This document shows positions 1-12,159 of a stretch of DNA of 64,000 nt, in pieces (positions within the stretch are counted from its first letter, which is position 1; every line of letters begins with the position of its first letter). A model generated the notes under the pieces. That model was not told the origin of the DNA. It did no database searches and worked only from the letters and a program-made list of their open reading frames with translations. The position numbers were made by a program, and so were the translations under genes. Source of the DNA: Gonium pectorale (Eukaryota; Chlorophyta; Chlorophyceae; Chlamydomonadales; Volvocaceae); the NCBI GenBank assembly GCA_001584585.1, contig LSYV01000003.1, forward strand, positions 2,105,316 to 2,169,315, read 5' to 3'.

Positions 1-1788
1 ACCGCAAGCCGCCATTTTTTTTTCTGTGGAAAGGTTACAGGCGGAGAGGCGAGAAAGGGCGCAGACAGCGGGAGGGACATGCAGCCCTCCCGTGATGAGA
101 ACCACCGAGACCCTGCCCTAACTACAGTGCACCACGGCGGCCAAGACCAAATACCGACGGCACACACATGAAGAGAAGGAACCCTGCACCTAAAGACCAC
201 AGAACAGGAAGGCAGAAAGACGAAAAGAAAGGAAAGGAGACGCTGACCACCAGGACAAGAGAGAAACAGACCGAAAGGACCCGTGGAGCACAGGCAGCAA
301 ACCACCCCCCTCCCCTAGCAGAAGCCCGCAACCCGAACCCGAACCCCCCCTGCGACTCGCCGAAAACAGAGAGGCAGACGGCACCTGCCCCAAACAAGGG
401 CACCGAACCTTAAAGTAACCAGAGACGCAACGCTCCACAACACCCACCACCGAAAACCCCACACCGAAACCCATACCCAACCACCAGACCCAGCGGGCAC
501 CCTGCAACAGAGCGCGAGGCCTGCAGGCGACACCCCGCCACACCCCCGAAACCCATGCCCAACCACCAAACTCAGCGGGCCCCCTGCGACTGAGCGCAAG
601 GCCCGCGGGCGACAACCCCGCCCCCCGCCTCCTGCTGCAAATCGAAGGCCTTCTGAAGCTCCATAGCCGCATAGCCATAGCCGCCAAATGCAGGGGTGGC
701 GACGGCTGAGGTAAGCCAAGCGGCAGCCACGGGCTGCGGGTCGTGCGCCAGCGGCGACGGTGGCAGCGGCGGCGGAGGCGGGGTGAGAGCTTGCTGGCGC
801 TGCTGTGGCACGACGTGGCAGCGGCGCTGACCAACGACCTGTTCCTCACGGGCGTCTGCTCGTATACCTCGCCCGCCATGCATTTTTCACGACATGGAAC
901 CGATGGGCGTCCTCACCGCACTGGACGTGCGAAAAAAAGCCGCCGTGAAGCACTCCCCTCGTAGTCTTTAGCTTGGCAGTTCCGTGCACAGCAGCTCGCA
1001 GCACCATATTTTCCCGGGAGAACAGTGTACGCCAATACGCCGAAACGATCCAGCATAGCTTCATACTCCATACACGTGTCGGGGCGGAGGATGCCCCTTT
1101 CCCCCATACCGAGCTGCTCAGAAGCCCACCAACCATCCAAGGCCCAGTTCTTAACGGAAGATGGCAAGGACCCGTGGACGCTCATGAGCTGCTGTGGTTT
1201 CAGCCATCGGCGAAACCCTAGCTTCCCTGAGAGGTCAATTCTATTGCCAAAATTACAGAAGCGTCCTTTTATGCATACTTCGCAAGAATACAATGCTCCT
1301 TATTGCCCACCAACTGCATAGGTCAGGGGAGATAGGGTCAGGGGTTCTCCCCTGCATAGGGTTTGCGTAGCAGCACGCAACAAATATGATTAAGGGAATC
1401 AATTAGTGTTCCCACTGGCGCACAAGCGATCGTCCTGCACGTGTGCTCTCTGTCGTGCTTCGTACCTGACTTCAGACGCACTACCCGCACACATATCTGC
1501 CATGATATAGGTGCTGAAATAGAGTAACGGGGTGACAGTGTTAGGTGCCTGCGGCTCCACGCTCGCAACTAAGTCTACCAACGAATCTACCATAGCTTAT
1601 CATTACCATGAGACACGGCCGTATACAACTGTTTTCGCCACTTGTACCAGCTTCACGTGCCGTTTCTGAAGGACCTGTCTGTGTCCAACCTGTGATCTCA
1701 GCGGCGCAATAAACATCTTATTAGATGTGAAGCATTATGGTCTGACCCGTCGCGACTGCACAACTTTTCGAGGCAGTCAGGTTGCCCC
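1..1788. other. 5' flank without a supported gene
   Basis: No gene model can be supported here. Bases 465-628 hold a diverged tandem repeat (listed separately). On the minus strand an open frame at 913-1293 reads protein-like and ends near a GTGAGG that could be a splice donor, and another at 572-883 contains a plausible hydrophobic stretch, but I could not join them into a model or recognise either. The cyclase 5' UTR and promoter should lie just before 1789. Confidence 0.5.
465..628. repeat. Diverged 82-bp tandem duplication
   Basis: Two adjacent copies begin with CGAAACCCAT at 465 and 547, a period of 82 bp. Both continue with a CCCAACCACCA block, a CAGCGGGC block, a GAGCGC/AAGGCC block and a GGCGACA/CCCCGCC end, with about one mismatch in six bases. 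A minus-strand reading frame passes through both copies and shows a Trp/Gly-rich repeat, but there is no sign that it is translated. Confidence 0.7.
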
Positions 1789-4700
1789 ATGGCGCTGCAG
1801 CGCTTGCTCGCCTGTTGCTTCAGGCCCAATGATGCGTCATTGTCAGACCGGGAGCGACAGGAGCCCGGACCTCGGCATGGAACGACACGGAAGCCAGCTG
1901 CGGATGGAGACTGCGCCATTCACGCGTACTACTCGCTCGCCCTCCAGCATATCAATGATCCGGTAAGTGTCTGTCATCGATGCTACTTTGGATATGATAG
2001 CACAAGAATTACTGTGCCCGTGCATCCTGCATCGCATGTGGACTTCCCGGCTAGCTCCCAGGATAAGTGACAATCGATAGGTAAAATGCATGTGACTTGT
2101 TACTGTGAACTATCGTATTGTTACAGATAGACATTATCATGTGAAACGACGCCACTTCCGTTGCTGCACCATACGCGTAGGTCGCTCTCTTCTCACGCCA
2201 TGGGACGTTGCTGGCGGACAACGTCGCAAGCACGGCGCTTTTTGAGCGCATCCGGCAAGGCGACGACTGCGGAACTGGTCTGTTCTCGTCAGACCTCGTC
2301 AGATTGTTCTCGTCGGACCGACCAGCGCTTGAAGATGCCCTCGCTGCTGTGGACTCGGGTGGTACTTGGCGGGGTGAGTGCTCACCGTACGGACTCCTAC
2401 GGGGTCTGGGCTGTCTGCAGGAGGCCCATTTTTTCCTTTTTTTCAGGAGGCAAGATGCCATCGTAGATGAAGCGCCACTTGGCACCGTCCTCTGGCAGAA
2501 ATTGACGCATTGTGAGTTCACTGACATTTGAAGTCATACCGAGAACCCACCCATCTCTGATGCTGCGCAGGCCTACTGTTCATTCCCGCTCGGCCCGCGC
2601 CTACAGCAGTCGCCTCCCCTATCCACACCCTTGCGTGCCCTTCCTTTGCGGGCTCCGCGGCAGAGGGCCGAACGGGCCTACCTGCCATCGATGCGTTCCT
2701 CCAGGCCAACCATCAACAAAACCTCCGGGCGGCGGAAACCAGTCCGGGCGTCCGCCTCCCCGCTGGAGGCTTGTACCCAACATCGCAGTCGCATCATCAG
2801 GGTCCTAGCTCGCTGCACCGTGGATCGCGCTCTCCCGTGCCGCTGTCTTAGGCGACGCTGTCACAACGAGATGCGAGTCTCTCGGGCCATCACAGTGGCG
2901 TGTACCCGGAGTCCTCCGGCCGGCCCGAGCGTCGCAGCGACCTGCGTGTGGACGTACTGGGCCGGGAGGCGTCGGCGAGGGCGGGACGGGTGGGTGGTCA
3001 GCCTTGCGCGGTGCCGCTGCACCCCAGCCGCAGGCCACAGGCAAGCCAGCCTTCCCCGCAGCACTCGCCACACGAGCGGGACAGGTCGCAGAGCCCCAGC
3101 CTGCTGGTTAGCCCGTCCAATTCCCACAAGTCAGACGCCGCGTCCGGAGACACTGCTGACGCCAGTATCCATGAGGAGCACGGCGGTGGCGGGGCGCAAA
3201 TGGCCACCGGCGCGAGCGGCAGGCGGGCACAGAGCAGCCTGGCGTATGAAGCCGGGGCATGCGGTGCATCGGCGAACCCGTCACGGCACGAGGCCGCAAA
3301 CGGGGAGCGACGGCGGGCGTCCTTGGATGCGTCGCTCGCGGGCCGCAACGGCGGTCCTTGGCACGTGCCAAGTAAAGCGGCGAACGGAGAGGTGCCTGGC
3401 TGCGGCAGCAGGGCTACAGCGGCGGGGCGTGCCAAGCGCAAGTCGCTCGATATACCGGGGTTCCTCCGGAAGGCAGAGATGACGTTTCGCGCCTCACCGA
3501 CTTCAGCCGCTCTGCCTGCGCTCCGCTTGGCGTCGCCGCGTGAGCTTACCGTGCCCAGGCAGCGGCGGAGCTCCGCGGCCGCACCACTGCCTCCCACGCC
3601 GGCGCAGGCCACGGCTTCGCTGTCCACACTGCTGAACAGCGCAGACGAGGCCAGCTCCGTCTCGGCAGGCTGCAGCACGCCCATGCGGAGGAGCGCCAAC
3701 ACCTCGTCGCGGTGGGCGGCCTCGGCAGCTGCGCTGCATACGGCTCAGCCGCAGTCAACACCGGGAGGGGAGCGGTCCCGCACCAAGGGTCGTGATGCCG
3801 CTGCGCCCCCGGCATCGGGCCGCTGGCAGTCCACCAGCGTCCCGCTGCTGGGTCTGTCGTCTCAGCTGCTGGAGGAGCGGAGCCACGGCGGCGGCGCGCG
3901 CTCCCCGCTGTCGGGCCTTTCCCGCATGGCGCCGCGGTGTGCAAGCACGGACTGCTCCCACCAGTCGTGTGCGCATCCAGGCACCCCTGAGGGCGACGGC
4001 GCAGTCGCCCATATGCAATTGCAGCTGCAGTCGCACCGTGCACACCTTCGCCCGCACGCGCGCCGCCGCCGCTCGCTGGAGCAGGCCAGCCCCTGGGACC
4101 TCCGCCCGGCCCCCGGCCTGGCAGGCCCGGAGAAGGGGCCCCTACCCGACGGCCCTCCCGAGCGGAGCTGTGCGGTCCAGGTTAGCGGCGGGCACCCCGG
4201 CTGCACTCAGGTGTCTGCCCGAAGGCGCTCGTGGTGCGGCAGCGGCGGTGGGACCAACTGTGCAGATGGTGCTGGTGCCGACAGCGCCAATCCTGCAGCC
4301 ATCTCCATCCTTGCCACAACCGCTACCCCTGATGCAACGGCCATATCTGCCGCCCCGCTCATCCATGTCGCCACCACATGTGAGCCCACGGGCGGCCCCA
4401 CCATGTATGACAAGCTGAGCTACTCCTCTTGGGTCGAGGACGGCGAGGGTGGCACGTTGGAAGACGTGTTGCAAGACACGGCCTTCGACGGCGGCGGCGA
4501 CAGCGGCGGCGGTATCGGCCAGAGCGAGCTGCTGCTACTGCCGCTCCCGCCGACCGGCTCACGGGGCACCGCCAGGACAAGTCCGACACTCCTGGTGGCC
4601 AGACGCGTGGCCCCCAAGGGAGCCGAAGACGGGGCCTTGGGCTGCAGCGCACCCTCCAGCACACCGGCAGCCGGCCCCTTCACGCCGCCCTCCATGAAAG

Positions 4701-7700
4701 GCTCCTCTTCTTCCAGCACGACAGCGTGCGCGCAGATGGCCGACACAGAGAGGCAGGCCAGCGGCAGCCGCAGCAGCGCAAACCACACCGGTACGTCGCT
4801 GTTGTCGGTCGCCCTGGCGGCCAGCGGCATCAGCAGGCCCAACCCTGGCGGCCGTGGCATCTGCAGCCCTGGCGCTGGCGGCGGCAGCATTGACGCGACA
4901 GGTGCCAGCAGCATGGTGGGCAGCCCAGCATACGGCCCCGAGGCGTCTCTTGGCTGGCTGGCCGGTAGCAAGGCCGCAGTCCCAGGCACCGTTACTTCCC
5001 ATGCTCATGGGCAGCCGACAAGGCCTTGCGCGTCGTCTGCGCATGCCCTAGCGACAGCCGCGCATGCCATTGCTGCGGTGTCCCTGCCGGACGGCCTCCA
5101 CACGTCCTCGTCGGGCTTGGCGCAGGAGCTCACGACGGCCTCTGGGGCATCCACCCCTAACAGCCGGGCTGGCACCTGGGAGCTCTCGCACTGTGCGCAC
5201 TGCGCGCCGTCCCGGGCCTCGCCCCCGCGTGCAGACCGCCCCCGGCACCCGCTTGCCACAGGCAGCGCCAGCGCCACAGCAACGCCCGGTGTCCCCGCGA
5301 ATCTTGCCTCCACCCTCGCAGCGGCAACCGAATGCAACCCTGCCGGGCCCTCCTCGCTCCCAAGCTCGTTGCTAGCGCTGAGTAGGACGCCCGTTCCCAT
5401 CCCCACAGCCATCGCTAACAGCTCCTCCTGCTGCCCTATGGGCATGGCAGCTGTACATAGGTCAGTGCCAGCAGGCCCCGCCAGTGTTACGTCGCCGCAG
5501 GGGCGGTCGGCAGGGGGCAGCTGCTCGCTGTGGAAGCTGCCCACCAACACGTTGGCTGGCCCTGCCCAGGCCCAGACCCCTGGCCAGGCCCAGGCTGTCC
5601 AGCATCATGGCCTTCCTGACGGTTTGCTAGTCTTTCCAGACCCACAAGAGCAGCTCCTGGCGGGCTTGTCGACAAGCACCTGGGGCGCGCTAGCGGGCGG
5701 GCGCGTCCGCTCCCGGTCATCCAGCGCCGGCATCGCGGCGCTCGGAGCAGCCAGCAACCGGGTAACGAACGCGAACGGATTGGCCGGCGGCCTGGGATTT
5801 GGGCCCATGGGAGCCGGCGACGCGCGCGTTCCGGGGCCCGCAGCCCTTGGGACCGGTGTGGCGGGAGCCGTTTCGGCTCGAGGGACCCTGCCGACCTCCC
5901 CGCATGGAGGGACTGTCCACTTCCCCATCAGCCGGCCGGGCGGGCAGGACTCGGCGCTCTCATTCATGGCGCGGCCCCGGACGGGCGTCCTGCCTGGCGC
6001 CACGGCCTTTCCGACCTCTGCCGACAACGCCAGCATCCACGTGCGCTCGGCAGCGAACCAGAACGGGACGGACAGCGCCAGCGGCGGCCGTAGCACCGGC
6101 GGCGGCCGTACCAGCGGCGGGGCAGACCGCTGGAGCACCGCAGCCAACTGCAAGGGCAGCCAGGGCGATGGCATGGTGTACAATGTCTCCGACAGCCGAC
6201 CAGGAGCCACGAGCGGGGCCCCCAAAGCGGCCGCGGGACGCTCCCTTTCCCGCGCTTTGACTGAGAAGTACAGTCGATACATGTGGCAGGGTCGCGGCAA
6301 TGACGGCGTCGCCGCCGGCGCAGTTGGGCATCTCACGGACGCGGTGTGCCGCGCGCACACGCCGCCGAGTCGCCGCGCTAGCACAACGCAGCCGGTGCAT
6401 ACCAGCTTCGAAGGCGGCCTGAAGTCCGCATCGTCCAGTACCGTACACGGCATTGCCGGTGCCGGGTCTGTTGTACCGCGGATTGTGCAGCTGACGATGC
6501 GGTCGGTGGCCCGCGCCGGGGCTTCCACGGCGTCCCCAGTGCGCGCTGGCTCGCAGCACCTGAGCGACGCAGCGCGCACCTCCACCTTAGGAAGCCCCGC
6601 CAACTCGGGTCCGCTGGGGCCGGCGCTCGACCCGTCTGTCCGCGGCGGCGGCCGCTGCTCCATGGCGGCAGCGGCCGCAGCGGCAGCTGCCGGCGTCAGC
6701 CTCTTTGGCGCCAGCAGCCACGATGACAACATTACTGCCGCCGCAGCGGCGGCAGCGATGGTGACGGCGGCTGACGAGTCATGTCACGGCGGCCGCGCGT
6801 CGGCGCTCGCGATGTGGGAGGGGAGGGGGGCCGGCCCCTGCCAGCCCTTTGGCTCGACGGTATTCGCGGGCTTGAGCACTGACCCCGCAGGAGCCTCAAT
6901 TGGCGCTGTCAATGGCGGTGCCTTCGGCATTAGCAGCGCGTTGGGTCTGTCGGCCACCGCCCATGCCTTCCCAGCACCGTATGGAGCCGGTGAGTTGCTC
7001 CTGGGGCCGGGCTCCTCTTGCGGCGTGCATATGTACGAGAGCGGGCCCGATCCCAGCGGAGACTGGCTGCAGTACAGTGGGACCGCCGGCGCCGCCGCGG
7101 CGGCGGCCGTGGCCGCGTACGGCGGCAGCGTGCACGACCATGCCCGCAGCAGTACGCTCGGCAGCCTGCCACCGCCTCAGGCCCTCATGCCAAGCGCTTC
7201 GGCGGGCATCCCGGCGGGCATGGAGATCAGCGTTGCGAGCCGCGCCGTGTCGGAGGTGGTGTCGGTGGCGGGCGGCGCGGGGCTGCGCGGCACGGAGGGC
7301 GGCAGCTGGTATGAGGCGGTGGTATCGGCTGTGCCGCACCCGGCGTCCGGCGACGTGCTTATATTGGTGGTGCTGGTGAGTGACCGGGATTCGTGACGAG
7401 GGCCATGGATTTATAGCATCCAGATCAGAGGGTGCTACTAGGGATTGGCGATGGGCACTGTTGCGGGTGCCAGACCTTGCGATTGGGCGCTTGGAGGCTA
7501 GCGCCAGCGTACCTGCTTGGCTCATGTTTGTGCCACCTTTTGGCTCCGTCGCGGCTCCATGCGCCTTCTTCACTGACCCAGGGACGCCTGCCCTGCCATC
7601 CGCTGCAGCACGACGTTTCCGCCCGCGTGTGGGCGGAGCGGCAGCTGGCGCGTGTGGTTGAGGCAGAGCACCTGCTGCTCGAATCGATCTTCCCTCAGCA

Positions 7701-9603
7701 TGGTATGGCTGGTGACGCGCGTTCCCAGCTACCCATGCTTTCGATTCCTGCGAGTCGTCCAGTACCCCTCAAACCCCGCAGCCAGCTGTGCATCCAATGC
7801 TGCTGCGCCACACGCGCATAACTGATAGTCGTTCCTCAGCTCCTCAGGCAGCACGCGCAGGCAGCGGATGCAAACAGGTGTATGCTCTCGATCTTGCGAG
7901 GACCCATTGCGCTGCTTACGCCATACCCTGGGGGGCCTCATGCCATGCAGTGCTGGAGCACATTGCGTTCATGGCGTCGTCAACGGCAGTCTGCGACCAC
8001 CGCCGCGCTACGGATCGCGACGCCTGCGCCGCGACGGCGGTGCCCAGGAGTCTCCCTGCCCCGTCGGCGCCGGCTCAGCTGCCGCCCATTACCGGCGACA
8101 CGTTTCTGCACCTAGCCACCTCCCACAGCGCCCTCACGGTGCTGTTCTGCGACATTCAGGTGCGTGGGGCCTGAACGGGCTGCTGTGGCCGGCGCAGAGG
8201 ATGAGCGCAGAGGACGAGCCACAGTGGACGAGCGGGGAGCTCTCCTGTGCAAAACGGTTATCCGTCCAGCGCATCCGAGATGGCCACTATGTGCCAGATG
8301 TGCGCTTGCGCCCCGTCTTCGTTTCAAACTGGCTATAGTGTGGACTCCAGCCGACCTGCGCGCCCAGCGCATGGGCGAGCGTGCTTGCCTTCTGAGGCCG
8401 TTACTGCGATGATGCATCCTGCCGCCTGCATCTGCCTTCGGTCCTCATAGGCCATATTCAGACCTCGTAGGGCCGCCAATATACCTGCTCGCCGCACCGG
8501 ACCCCAGGGGTTCACGTCCATGTGCGGCGTCGTCAAGCCTGCCACGGTGATGGCGTTCCTGAACGACCTGTACACGCGTCTGGACGCCATGCTGGACGCG
8601 TTCGGGGTGTACAAGGTGGAGACCATCGGGGACTGCTACGTGGCGGCGGGCGGGCTGATTAAGGTGGACGAGGAGACGGGCGCCGTTACGGTGCGCTCCG
8701 ACGACGTGGACCCGCAGCACGCGCACAGGACGGTGCAGTTTGCAAAGGTGGGCGAGCTGGGCGGCTTGGGGCTGAATGAGGTGGGCGGGTGGACTCGCAT
8801 CGCCAGGGGCTTCGAAAACAGACCTGCATAGGGGTTATGAGATGGCGCTTCGGGGCGGGCGTTGCACATTCCGCGACGGCCGGTTGCGCATCTCAAGGGG
8901 TGTTCCAGGAGTGGCAGTTCGGGCGCACGACCTGTCAGCCGCTGTTGCCGGTTAGTCAGTCCCAAGGCAAAGCGGTTCCGCCTTCCTCCGTCCACAGCGC
9001 AGGCTTTGCACGCCTGCAGCCTGCGCTGCGTTGAACTGATCTGCAGGGCACGCGACGTGCACCTCAGAATACGATGCCCATCGCTGTCAGCTGCCAACCG
9101 AGTTGCCCGTGTTCCCGCGGCTGGCGCCCTGCAGGCCATCCTCCGCGCTGCCTCCTCCGTCCGGCTTCCCACTAGCGGGGAGCCCGTGCGGCTGCGCGTG
9201 GGCATCCACAGCGGCCCCGCCATGAGCGGCGTGGTGGGCACCCGCATGCCGCGCTTCTGCCTGTTTGGGGACACCATCAACACCGCCAGCCGCATGGAGA
9301 GCACCGGCCAGCCGGGCGCCGTACACGTCAGCCAGTCCACCAGGGACCTCACGCCGAGGGAGGACTGGGTGCCGACCGGCGGCGTGGAGGTGGGTGAACT
9401 CGAACTTGGGCTGCGGGCTGACTCTAGGTGACAGGATTGGCATGGTAACCAACAATCGCCCGGCCAAGGCTTCATGCAGCAAGATCTTGGGCCGAATGCT
9501 AATCCAGATTTCCCTCCGCTAAACCTGGCCGTGGGTGCAGGCTAAGGGCAAGGGTCGCATGGAGACTTATCTCCTCCGTCTAGGGAATGACGAGGGCGTA
9601 TAA
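1789..9603 (+). CDS. PAS-domain class III guanylyl cyclase
   Basis: Predicted soluble nucleotide cyclase making cGMP from GTP. The exon model is 1789-1962, 2181-2373, 2467-2511, 2571-7375, 7609-7702, 7951-8159, 8508-8747, 9135-9389, 9541-9603. Codon phase is consistent at every junction. Exons 1-2 resemble the start of a PAS sensor domain (INDP then [14 protein letters not shown]). Exon 4 is one very long Ala/Ser/Gly-rich region of about 1600 codons. Exon 5 gives the linker [20 protein letters not shown]. Exons 6-9 are the cyclase core: [14 protein letters not shown] carries the first metal Asp, [10 protein letters not shown] the second Asp, and [16 protein letters not shown] the Asn and Arg of catalysis. 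Glu in KVET and Cys in FCLFGD are the guanine-selecting pair. The gene ends [14 protein letters not shown] then TAA. A TAG at 2849-2851 is in frame in exon 4, so either an unrecognised intron, a sequence error or a real lesion is present. Exons 2-4 are the least certain. Confidence 0.85.
2849..2851 (+). other. In-frame TAG inside cyclase exon 4
   Basis: The reading frame is open from 2573 to this TAG and again from 2852 to the donor at 7376, in the same frame. A 69-bp intron at 2802-2870 (GG|GTCCTA to ACGAG|ATG) would keep phase and remove it, but its donor is poor. Confidence 0.65.
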
Positions 9604-10321
9604 TGGCCACGTGTCCAACCCGAGCTTGTTCGCGGCACTTGCACCAGGGCCAACTGCCGCAATCGGCACAACCGACACTACCGGCAACTGACAACTGCAC
9701 ACCGGGGCCAACTCTGGCACTGCGGCTCCCTGGGGCAAAGTCAATTCATCGGTGGAGCGGATATGCTTGGTGCATGGCAGCGGCATCGAGCGTCATGAGC
9801 AGATCCTTTGTGGAGATGCTTGCCTCTCTGTCAGCTTCGTGACATGCATCACACGGGGGCTATGGGTTTTCTAGACGGCATGTCCGTAGACGCATACCTT
9901 GAGGATGGGGTACGACAAGGAACAAATGTGCACGGGATTCATGCGGATGGGTTATGGCTGCCTAGTGGAGGCGTGTTTGCGGAAGGTGCCGTATCAAAAG
10001 ACTTGGCTGCATGGGACATTGGCCGCGTCTGTCTGCAGGGCTGTGTCTAAGCTGTGTGTGAGTGCAGGCTGCAGATTGCGAAGGCGAACGAGGCATAACG
10101 GGTGTGCGGGTCACACGTTAGAGTTGTCTCCATCTGGTCGCGCATCACCAAGCCCGAGTGCTGCAAGCGCGTGCATGTCGTCTCCAGACCGCCCTCCACT
10201 GGGCACATTGGCGGGGAACCCAAGCAGCAGCCACGGCGATGAGAACGCTGCGCATGTGTAGGTTTACTCGACGTTCAAGCTTGCTGCGGGAAAGCTTTTT
10301 CGAGAAGACTTTGTGTGTCGA

Positions 10322-10326
10322 TGTAA
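10322..10326 (+). terminator. Possible TGTAA polyadenylation signal of the cyclase
   Basis: TGTAA is the usual polyadenylation signal of volvocine algae. This is the first copy I see after the cyclase stop codon, about 720 bp downstream, which is long but acceptable for an algal 3' UTR. Confidence 0.35.
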
Positions 10327-11770
10327 ACGCTTGCAAGTAGCAACGGACAAGGCCTGAACCTTGAAATGCTGCTGAAGTTTATTGAAACTTGCTTGCCGGT
10401 GGCTTAAGTGGCATACCTGCAGCGCCTTGGTGGTACGTCGTTGCGTCCCGGGGGCAACGTGAGTGGCAGTTGACGTAACCCTTAAAACGTGCAATCGGCT
10501 GGGTTGTGGACTGGAGTCATTATGTCATCATCCATGTCGCTCTGAATGCGCGCTTCGTATGCGTTTCTGGGCCGTGTTACCGGTATCTCAGTGCGCAATG
10601 GACGCGCCCTGTCCAGGTGCAGGTGTGTAGTGAACCCTCGGTGCACGCTGAGGGCGAGGCAGACGTGAGGCACATGCCACCCGCATCAACTGTGAACCTA
10701 ATCTGGGCGGTGCTTTCTTGAGTAATTAGTGTTCTGCTCGCATGAGCATTTACAGGAGTGTCGTGCTAGGCATGTGGCAGGAATGCACCATGGCCATTGG
10801 CCAACCCTGCGCGCCCTCGCACAAGACCGCTGAGTGCACACGGTGGGGCAGTATGTGTTATGTGTGTTAAGCCTGACAGAGGTGTACGGCTTATGCATGC
10901 TTATCGGCCATCGCATGCGATGTTCTCTCTGAAGCGCTTGTTTGCGCGCCGCATTTATCGGCCATCGTCTGCAATGGCCTCGCTGGCATTCAGCCGAGGC
11001 ATGACAATGGCCCCGATGATGTCCTTTAGAGGGTGACCACCCTCAAGTGGTTCGCAGGTGAGCCCGAGTATGTGCGGGTTTATGCGGAGTGCAGAGCCAT
11101 ATTATGTTAGTGCTGATTGGGTTACCGTGCTGACAGAAAAGACTGTAGCCCAGCACTGGCGGCCCGGTGACTGGCGGGACACCGAGGCACAAAGTGATTT
11201 GCGCGACATATTTTGGTTTGCTGACGCTAGCGTGATGTTTGTTGATGTGTGTTGGCTGCAGTTGTTCGGTTGCGCGGCCTCGGTGCCAGGGCAATTAGCA
11301 GTATAGCCCGCCGTGTGTGTATGCCGTTACCTTTCTTGGGTCCTTGTCACGGGGAGGGAGAGATTCATGACGCTCTGACATACGCAACCGTGGGTCATAG
11401 AGCCAGGAGTGCTGATGCTACGCACTGCGCTCCGTGCGCATGCCCTTCTGTTGCAACGTGATTTTACACAATCGGTTTTGCAAGTTCAATATGGCCTTCT
11501 TCAGTAGAAGCCCCAATGCATATTTTACTGTGTAAGCCCGTCCGGCTCACTGGTAGACTCTCCTCACTCGTCCTAGACACGCAATGGCTGCTGTGTCTTA
11601 TACACCCTACCTGCGCCTTGCGCCGACGCAATGACTACTGATTGCACCCTTCGCAAGAGAGGCAAAGAAGGGGCGCCCAGGGCGCCCGGGCGCGGCATTC
11701 TGCGAATGAGCCCTACGAGCCCCATGCTGCCTTCGGAGTACTCCATGGTTCAGACCGGACTTGAATTGCC

Positions 11771-11775
11771 TTACA
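11771..11775 (-). terminator. Possible TGTAA polyadenylation signal
   Basis: Reads TGTAA on the minus strand, about 385 bp beyond the stop codon of the minus-strand DUF4864-like gene. Confidence 0.35.
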
Positions 11776-12159
11776 CTGGCATCATTTGAGACATCCACCG
11801 CCGACAAACATCAGACTTCATCTGCGCAACTCCCATGTTACGCGTGCTCGACAGCGCTTCTCGCACACCGTGTAGCATCCACCAGCCCATCCTGGGTACG
11901 CTATTGGGGCGTGGCGTGATGCCGTTGAAGACAGCCCTTGGTAACTTGTCCACGTCGTCCCCCTCAGTTCTAAGCCGTACATCCAGGACACCCTGCAACG
12001 TCCGACTGACGGTATTCGCTGGGTGCTGCGCGCACCCATGTCCATCAACGTTGGTTGACGGTGGCACCACTGCCCCCTCCACAGACTACTTGGCCCAGCC
12101 ACGACAATAAGCTGGTCGCCATACAAGGCTCTGCAGCGGCGCGCCCATGACAGCGTCCT

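Larger units (their letters stand above)
9604..12159. other. Intergenic region, no gene supported
   Basis: About 2.5 kb of lower-GC sequence in which only short open frames without convincing splice partners occur. It should contain the cyclase 3' UTR (TGTAA at 10322-10326) and the 3' UTR of the minus-strand gene that ends at 12160 (TTACA at 11771-11775, read as TGTAA on the minus strand). A 13-base direct repeat, TTATCGGCCATCG, occurs near 10899 and 10956. Confidence 0.5.

Noticed and set aside
2631..3482. 283-codon Arg-rich frame overlapping cyclase exon 4
   Set aside because: Shadow of the GC-rich cyclase exon; composition is dominated by Arg/Pro from out-of-frame GC codons.
5605..6732. 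375-codon minus-strand frame inside cyclase exon 4
   Set aside because: Antisense shadow of a low-complexity exon; no domains, start context or splice structure.
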